64,000 nt of DNA from the NCBI RefSeq assembly GCF_021018895.1, contig NC_079382.1:22256501-22320500 (forward strand), read 5' to 3'. Positions 53,001 through 62,000 of the stretch are shown in pieces (the first letter of the stretch is position 1; each line of letters begins with the position of its first letter). Both the position numbers and the translations under genes were made by a program. The notes under the pieces were generated by a model. It saw nothing but the letters and a program-made list of their open reading frames with translations. It was not told where the DNA came from and ran no database searches. This stretch comes from Seriola aureovittata. Lineage: Eukaryota; Chordata; Actinopteri; Carangiformes; Carangidae.

Positions 53001-56000
53001 GTAAGTAAATATAGTGAGATATTATGGTCAGGTAGACGGAGGTGGTCTGACTGTGACTCACAGCAGAATAAATGAAACCGATCACCCACGGAGAGAAAAA
53101 CCCTGAAGGATTCCTTCTGAGAGTCTGCAGCTGAACTCCAGGGTCAGTTCTGGAGATATTCTGCATTTTTTCAAATCCCACGAAACAGACTCAAACTCAA
53201 ACAATGAGCTGATCGACAAGCAGGTTTCGTCTGTGTATCCAGAGTCTAATAATATCTGAGTCCTCTGAGCCATGGAGCTGTTAAAAACACATCAGTGAGA
53301 CGCACCGCTGCTGTGGGCGACGAGCTCCTTCATCACCGTGAACTCACACCGACGTTTATCTTGACTCAGGCCCCGTCCACTCCTGTTATTAACATGCGTC
53401 TCAGGTGATCCCATCCCAGGAGGACAACGACCACCTGTGATTGGATCTCTGTGTGCAGATACGCACCAATGTTATTTCCCTTTGCAAAGACCGAAGAGCG
53501 CCGCTGGAAACTGGAAGTTGTCTGAGGCGCCTGTAAACTTGTGCGACATGGATAAAGCCAGTTTACATGATAAAGAAACTATATATTTATGAGGTGTTTT
53601 TTAAAAGATTTACAACCTCAGCAGGAAGCGATGGGGTCGGAGCTGAGAGACACACACAGAGTGGGGAGGTCAGAAAGTGCCGAGAGGCCGTTGTTGGTTT
53701 TGTTGACGGTGAAAAGCTCAGTTACCTCATGATTAAAACGTCATCTCATAAACAAAAGTTTGCAAGTTCAATCCCCAGAGAAGCCACTGATTGTCCATTA
53801 GGAAACTAAACAGCTGCTTATTGAAAAAAAGAAAAACTCATCCACATTCCTAAAATACTGATGTAAATGTGATGCGATACCCTCTGTCCTGTATCTCTTA
53901 GCTACCAGTCAAAACTGTTTACGCCCTCTGCGATTGTGTTTACAGTGTCGTCTTCGCTTCATGATATACTGCAGAGTTGTTTGCTCGGGATTTCCCCACG
54001 GGCCACTCGGATTCCCTTGCAGAGAAACACTTTACTTAGTGGTGTCTAAATATTGTAAATAGTTTGCTGACATTGTCCTCAGAAACGGCGAATCTGTCTC
54101 CAAAATATGTGAGTTATTACGCATTTTGGAATTTGAGTTTGTTTTTTTGTTTTTTTAAGGAGATGGGGAGATGAGAGCAGGGATAAGTGATGACCATTAA
54201 AATCCCTTTGGATGCAGTTTATTAGCACAGCCGACACGTCCGGAGCAGCTCCTTTGTCCGGTGTTGTGTGTGTTTACAGTGGAAGCCAAACAAACCTATG
54301 TTGTTTTAATAAAGACGTCAGTTATTAATCCGCCATCAGCTGGAAAAATAAAAAAATAAAAAAGGTTGGTTATCCTGCGGAGGAACTTGAGGTGTGCAGC
54401 CTGCAGCCTCCCCATGGCTGCTCCTTCTTCCATTACTCCCTCACATGTTCTGTTTTGTAAATGGATCTTTTAGAGGTGTTATGTTTTCAGGTTCTCGTGA
54501 ACGTGACATCTCGACGCCTGACGCCTCGAGGGACTGAATTTAAATTTGGCGCAAACAAACTGATTAGATTTTAACCGCTGACATGTTTCCTGTGAACAGA
54601 TGCAGGTTGGCGGGAAGAAGACCAGCCTCATCCTGCAGAAGCTCCAGCCCGACACGCCGTACACCGTCTCCGTGGCGGCCGTGTATCCCACCGGCATCAG
54701 CTCAGACATCTCCGCAGATGGACGAACCAGTAAGAGCCTGATGTGACGAGGACTTCCAAACTGTTTTACTTCATGCTCTCACTGTTTCTCCGCTGATGGC
54801 TGTGAAATCCTTTCTCTTGTGTTTTCCCTAGAACCTCTGGGTGGAGTGAGGAATCTGCAGGTGCTGAACCCGACCATGACCACCCTGAACGTGCGCTGGG
54901 AGCCCGCCGAGGGCAGAGTGAAGGAATACAAGATCACTTACGTCCCTGCCGCCGGAGGAGCCGAGAGCATGGTAGGACTGGTAGGGCAACCACTTGTGTC
55001 AGCTGGCACTGTGCAGAGCTACACCTGCAGCCAAATGACTCACCTGTGTGTTAGTGAACCGTGATTAAACAGACGATGAGCTTTGCTGAGGCAACGTCCA
55101 TCTTTTGTGGAGCAATAAACGCTGAGATGCAGATTACATAGTGTTTTTTTCAGACTGCCATAAGCACAAACTGGACTCCCTGCATCTCTGCGCTTCCTAC
55201 TGTCTTCTAAGAAAACTTTACAACATTTTTTATTTGACTAAAGTGCCGATCCTGCTTTGTTAAATAACGTGCATGCTATCCCGCTACATCCAGCCTGTTA
55301 CTGTCGAGGCAGGACTGGACTGCACGCCCGTGTCTCTGTCTCTGCTCATGGGGTTTGGAAGCAGCTGATTTGTGCTGATTTGTTGTTGAACTCAGGAAAC
55401 AGTGACACCAGGTACCACCACCACCATCCTGCGGGGCCTGCAGCCCGACACCCTCTACACCGTCTCCCTGGTCCCGGTCTACGCTGAGGGAGAGGGAAAG
55501 ACGATGTCTGAAAATGGAAAGACAAGTAAGGCCGTTACCTTCGCCCTGTTCACGCCAGAAATCTGCCTTTATCATCCAGTCAGATGTAGGACAGAAACAA
55601 ACTGAGTGTCTATCCAACCTCTCGTTCAGGGCCACTGGGAGGCGTGAAGAACCTGAGGGTGACCAACCCCACCATGACCTCTCTGACTGTGGACTGGGAC
55701 CCGGCCGATGGCGCCGTTCGCCTCTACAAGGTCTTCTTTGTGCCTGTCGCCGGGGGCCGAGAGGAGATGGTGAGACTCTCTTACACCTGTCTCACCTTTC
55801 GAGGGGCAAATACAGACACACTGCAGTTTAGGAAGTTGTGTAGTTATGAGAAATAACCATTTAAATTTCCTTTTTTCTTGTTAAACAGGAGCAAGTTCCC
55901 GCAGGCACCACCAACACCATCCTCAGGAACCTGATGCCCGACACGCTGTACACGGTGTCGGTGTTACCGGTTTACCCGGCCAGGGAGGGAAAACGCCAGT

Positions 56001-59000
56001 CTGAGAACGGAAAGACATGTACGTTTTTCTCGCCGCTTCGACTGAACGCCAGCGTCATGTCAAAATGTCTGTTTGCATTTTAACCAGTTTGTAACGACAA
56101 TCATTTCCACGCTCGCAGTGCCTTTGGGCGGAGTGGGCAACATGAAGGTGACCAACCCGACCATCACCACTCTCACGGTCACCTGGAATCCCGCCGATGG
56201 AAACGTTCAGGGCTACAAAGTGATCTACACCCCTGCCGACGGAGGAATGGAGATTGTGGTAAGATCCTGTCACTGTGTCTGAAAGGACAGAAACAGGACG
56301 TACAGTGGAACAAGTGAGAGTAAATAGAGTGAATAATTAAGTTGTCAAATTAGCTTGAGCTGCTAACGTTAATTTGAGTTGCGTTCACTTGAATCAAGTT
56401 AGTTGATACAGTAGTTAAGATAACCTGAGTGAAGTAAAGTTTAGTAAATTGGGTTTAGTTTAGTTAAACTGATAACAGCCAGGAAACGAAGTCAACACAC
56501 ACACAACACAAAACGTGGCATCGTGTGAGAAACGCCTCCCCCCCCTCTGTGACATGATGATTGTTTGCACACTGAAGACCTTTAAGCTCTTTCAGTTCAA
56601 ACAAAAGAAAATCTGTCAGATTCCAACCAGGCAGCACTAAGACAAAAAACAATTTAAAAAACGATCCTCGTCTGACAAATCCCCAGCAGTGAAATGTGAC
56701 GTTTTTTTTTGCAGCAGAAGTTCATAAAAACACCGTCAGGTCAGAAGAAACAGAACGATCAAAACCCTTCAACAGGGATTTGGTGATGTCATTTCTTTTT
56801 GTCAGGATAATCCCGTCGAGCAGTCGCCCCACAATAGCATCTAAATCCTTTCTGGCTGAGGTGATCCCTCACTGTTGCATGGCGTGTTTACAGTGTTTAT
56901 ATTTCTGGAGCTCAGAGTAAGTGAGTGTAAATCCTGCTCATCGGACGCCGGACGCCAGAACGAAGAAGAGCCGTGCAACAACACATCTGAATGCGCCTGA
57001 ATGACGATTTGGCTCCAATTAGTTTGTCAAAGTAAATTTCACAGATTTTTCACAGGATTTTTTTTTTTTAAACTCCAGCGCCAGAGGAATTTAAAAAGCT
57101 TCAAACAGCAAACAATACTCAACCTGCAATAACTGGAAAAATGCCAGTCCGTCTGACTCTTTAACTACTTTTGTTGTTTTTATAGAGAAATGGTGAAAAT
57201 GAACTGATGGAGAACAAGTAAAATAAACCATGAAAACCATAAAAAAACACCTTTTAATGACAGAAACATCTCAGCCACATCCATATTAAAACACTTGAAT
57301 ATAAATGTCATTAATCAGTTTTGTTTTCCGTGTTCAGTTAAATATATTGTTATGTATATTATATTATGATGTTATAACTGTTGGTTTAACTTAATTTAAC
57401 TTAATTTTAGAGCATAGAAATAGTCAAAGTTTGAATGTTATATATCTTCAGGACATTATAGTTTCATAATAGTTGACCAGTGGTTTCGGGATACAGCAGC
57501 TCCAGTAAAACTGATAGGACGTTTTTGTGAAACCCAGCTGTTCCCTTAAGGGGAAAGTTTGAGCTTTCACCTGCTGGAGGTCAAAGGTCGGGGCTCTTTG
57601 GGCTGGTAGGAATGTAGCCTCTTGGCGAAGGGCAGCTCCTCATCAACTCCACCGCGTGTGTCTTTGCAGGAGCAAGTGTCGGAGAGCACCACCACCACCG
57701 TCCTGGACAAGCTTCTGCCGGACACCCGCTACAGCGTCACCGTGGTGCCCGTCTATGCAGAGGGAGACGGACCCAGCCTGTCCGACAGCGGCAAGACGAG
57801 TGAGTGACTGTGGCCTCAAAGAGGCGGAGGTAGAAAAAGTAGTTAGCCCTGAAGGCAGCCATCCTCAGACCTCACATACAGTCGTAAAAGTTTTGTTTCC
57901 TTCAGCATCTTCCCTGAATGAGTTATTTGTCTGTTTTGTATTTGTTTTTGTCTTTGAGTAGCTACTGCTCCTCTGTGTGTTTCTGACGTTTCCAGTTGCA
58001 TTGATAGTTTTATTTTTACTCTCCGAATAAAGAACAAGTCAAAGGATTGAAGTGTGAAAATATGTTGCACTGATGAAGTTGTGAGGGTGTGTAGTTTTAA
58101 TCTCCACTGCTCCAGCACGGAGCAATTTAAGTGACAGACCAGAAAATAGCTTTCCAATTGTAACACAAATATACAAAAGCATCAGTGTCAGTGTGCGTCA
58201 ATAGACTGGGAGTAAAGCTTGCCAGAAAAACCACCATTTCCTCGGGATCCAGCATCTGAACAAATGGCCCCCTGGACACCGGTAACCTCTGACCAGACAG
58301 CAGCTGTGCATCGCTCTGATCCAAGCGCTGAATTTGTCTTCCTGTTTCGTGTCTCTGCTCAGAGCCGCTGGGTTTTGTGAGAAACCTGCAGGTTACCGAT
58401 CCCACCACCAGCACCCTGAACGTCCGCTGGGAGCCCGCCGAGGGGAACGTACGCGAATACATCGTGATCTGGGTGCCAGCGGCCGGAGGAGACCAGGATG
58501 TGGTAAGAACTCGTTCACGCACCGCTGATATGATGTCACCTCGTTAAACACTTTTCTTAAGACAAGCTGAGCTTCACTGAGACGAGATGGCAGAGTAGGA
58601 GCGAGAAATCTGCCAGATGTTGGACTTTCACCAGAAGTTTCATCCGTCTGTAAAGTATGAAAATCAATACACAGACTCCTCAAGCTTTGTTGAATGTTCA
58701 ATCCACCACCGTGTCCCACCGCTTCCAACCTGAAATCATTTACTGTTACAGTGTCATTGCAGGGCAAGTTGATTTAAAGATCCTTCCCTGCATCACTTCA
58801 AATATCCAAACTATGACCAAGTTATTCCAGACTTGATGTTGACTGTGGAAATGAATGGAAACCAATAGATGATTCACAGTAGAAACAATATTTTAAAGGT
58901 CCCATATTTTACACTTTCCTGTGTTTTATTTGAAGTGTTGATACATCAGAAGATATATTTGTGGTTTTAAGAACCAAAAACCATCTCAGTGTAGTTTTAC

Positions 59001-62000
59001 ATCTCCTCTCTCAGGCTTCTCTCTGCAGCTCTAGTAACAACAGGTCTGACTGTTTTCTGAGTGATCCAATAAAAATATAGCAGATTTCAGGTAAAACACT
59101 CAGAGAAACCAAATCCTGCAAGGTTTGGATGGTGGGTCCAGGTGGGCGGGGCTTGGTGACTGCTTTGTTGTGACATCACAAAGTTCCAGAAGTCCTGACG
59201 GCTGGTTTTAAGGCTCAGTTTCTGAATACAGGCTGTGTGCATTTCTCTGTGGACTGAGGCTTTGATACTTTCACAGTATTAATATAGAAGCTAGAGCTGA
59301 TCTATAATCACACTACACATGGACACAGACCTTTACACTGGAGGAGCTTTAAAGTTTCCGAAATACAACAGCATTGTATGAACAGTAGTTAGCTGTGATG
59401 TGAAGTTTACATAATTTGTAGTAACAAGGCAAAACTACTGTAGTAGTCCTTTAAGTAGTTCTTGATAATGCTGTATGTTGTGTCACATGTTGTTTATTAT
59501 ATTTACTATAAAAACAAGAGGCAGCGACTGTGGTGTTGCTAATGTGAATATGTGAATATGAGGTGAAACTCCTCTTTGTGCTGACTACATCACAAAGAAC
59601 GTACTAACATTACTTTTTAAGTAATAGCAGGTTCTGTGCTGTGAGAGCAAATAGCTCAATTTTAGTTTTGGCCTGAAATTCAAGTTTTCCCAACACTTGT
59701 GGGGAGCTGGCAGTGGCGTGAGATGATTCCACTCGTTTCCAAGGCAGTTTCACGCAAGAAAGTTCTTTTCTCGTCCTGGAAAAAGTGCAACATCGAGTTA
59801 TCAAAAGATGAAAACCATCGGATAATGTTGTTGCCTTTAAAATCTACATTTTTCTTACAGCTAATGGAAAACACTTGACAGTGTTGTGGGATAGTTTAAC
59901 TCATTTCCAAGGCAGTTTGAGCTGTTTTCTATAAAGCAATGACAATATCTCGAGGGGTTCCATATTGTGTCACTTGGTTGAAGACATGTCGTGAAATGAG
60001 ATGATTTGATTTGGAAACAACTGAAATCATCCTCAGCTTACTGGCAGGTTTTGGAGCTTAATATTAGATTAAATGGACAAAGAAGAAATTTATATTTGTA
60101 GCTGAGGAAGGCGCACGCTGCTCCCTGCCAGCTCAGTACTTTACATGATCTGTCTCTCTCTATCTCAGGTTTTGAAGCGCGAGCTTTCTGCTTAAATCCA
60201 TCTTTATCTCAGAGCCTCTTCTGTTTCTGTTACTGAGCTACTCAGACATTTACTGAGTGAAGCCGCATCCAAGAAGATTGGGCTCACAGCGCATTGAACT
60301 GTGACTTCGTTCAATCTGCATCTGCCAAACCCCACACGTCTCCCCAAATCCTACAGTTCACCAGGTTCAGTAGTGGTTTTCTCTTCTCTTCCTCCTCCTC
60401 CTCCACCAGGATCAGGTGTCAGGAACCACCACCACCACCGTCCTGAAGAACCTGGATCCGGACACCGAGTACACCGTCACAGTGGTGCCCGTCTACCACG
60501 AGATGGAGGGCAAATCGCAGTCTGAAAACGGGAAAACGAGTGAGTTCTGACGAGTCTGTTGACTGATGTGTAGCTGGATGATGTGGCCTGGAAAACGATG
60601 CTGAGCCAGGAGTCATTTCACTGAATGTGTCCAGAAGTTAAAGAGGCAAAAGACGATAGATTAACATGGCAGCCATCACCATTTAAAAAGGAGGGAAGGA
60701 AAAAATACTTTAGTAGCTGCACGTCTGTGTTTAGAATATCTAATATTTCACAAATGTTATGGCAGCTCAAGCAGATATAAAACAAATAAATGTTGTTTAT
60801 TGAGCTGAAAGGTTTGCTGTCGGACAGAGAGAGAAGACTTTTCTTTACTCGGTGAATCATCAGCACTAACTGAGACCTGCTCCTCCTCCTCAGATCCTTT
60901 GGGTGGAGTGAAGAACCTGAGGGTGACCGACCCGACCATCAACACCCTGACGGTGCGCTGGGATCCCGCGGTCGGCAACGTGCGCAGCTACAAAGTCTCC
61001 TACACCGCCGAGCCGGGAGGAGAGGAACGAACGGTAGAAAAACCTCGCCGTGACGCACCCAGACCGCTCTGCCTCTAAAACGTTTCTCTGCTCACTTTAA
61101 TTGGCAGAGTCGACTCACTCATTCTCACCATAATCACATTAAGTCGTTATCTCGCTGACGGATGTTTGAACGTTTTGTCGAACAGGAGGAGGTGTCGGGC
61201 GGCACCACCAACACCGTCCTCAGGAACCTGGACCCCGACACCGTCTACAACGTGGCTGTTGTTCCCGTCTACCCGGACGTGGAGGGCATACGACAGGCTG
61301 AGAAGGGAAAGACAAGTGAGTGAATCACCAGACATTCCTGAGAGCTTGTGTGTATTGTTGTAGAGAGAGTCAAATAATCGAATCTGAAAATTCCCCCTGA
61401 TGCTTAGTGTAGGATTGTTTGGATGTTTATCAGATAGAAGCGAGACGAGGAACGTAACTGGTAGCATAGTTTATAGTTTTATAACAGTTTTCTCCACTTC
61501 CTCTCGTCTGAAACGTCCGAGCTTTCCTAATGAACAAACACTGAACATTATTTTTGACTCGACACAGGCTTCAACTTTAAAAGGATTGTAAAGGTTTTGC
61601 CAGTTCTGGGTCATTGAAGACGCCATGAAATGTTGATGAAATGTAAACAACGAATGAACGTAAACCAATGGGCCGTCAGTCTGTCAGAGAAAGGGCGGAG
61701 GCCAGGACTTTTCCAGGACTTGCGGCAGCAGCTAGTTGTAAATCCGTCACTTTGTTTGTCAGTAAAGTTCTTTATAACTACTGGTTAGTTTAGTCGTGAT
61801 TTACTGAATTTGGCTGCACCATGCAAAGGAATGTCCTAGCTGGTAAAGACTCTATGAATGTGTAAATCACTTCCTAGGAAACATCTGTATGGCCATTAAT
61901 CAATTATCTAAACAGGAAGTCTTGGCTGTGTCACAAGATATTAGATATTTTCCAAATCTTTGCAGTGTATTAAACCCACCTAACAAGGCTTTATAATGTA

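Larger units (their letters stand above)
51209..54599 (+). other. Intron inside FN3-13 (3.4 kb)
   Basis: It contains a (TCA)/(TCG)n repeat at 52364-52396, a GAA repeat near 52297-52313 and the second copy of a dispersed repeat (53255-53375). No domain-bearing frame was seen. Confidence 0.7.
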
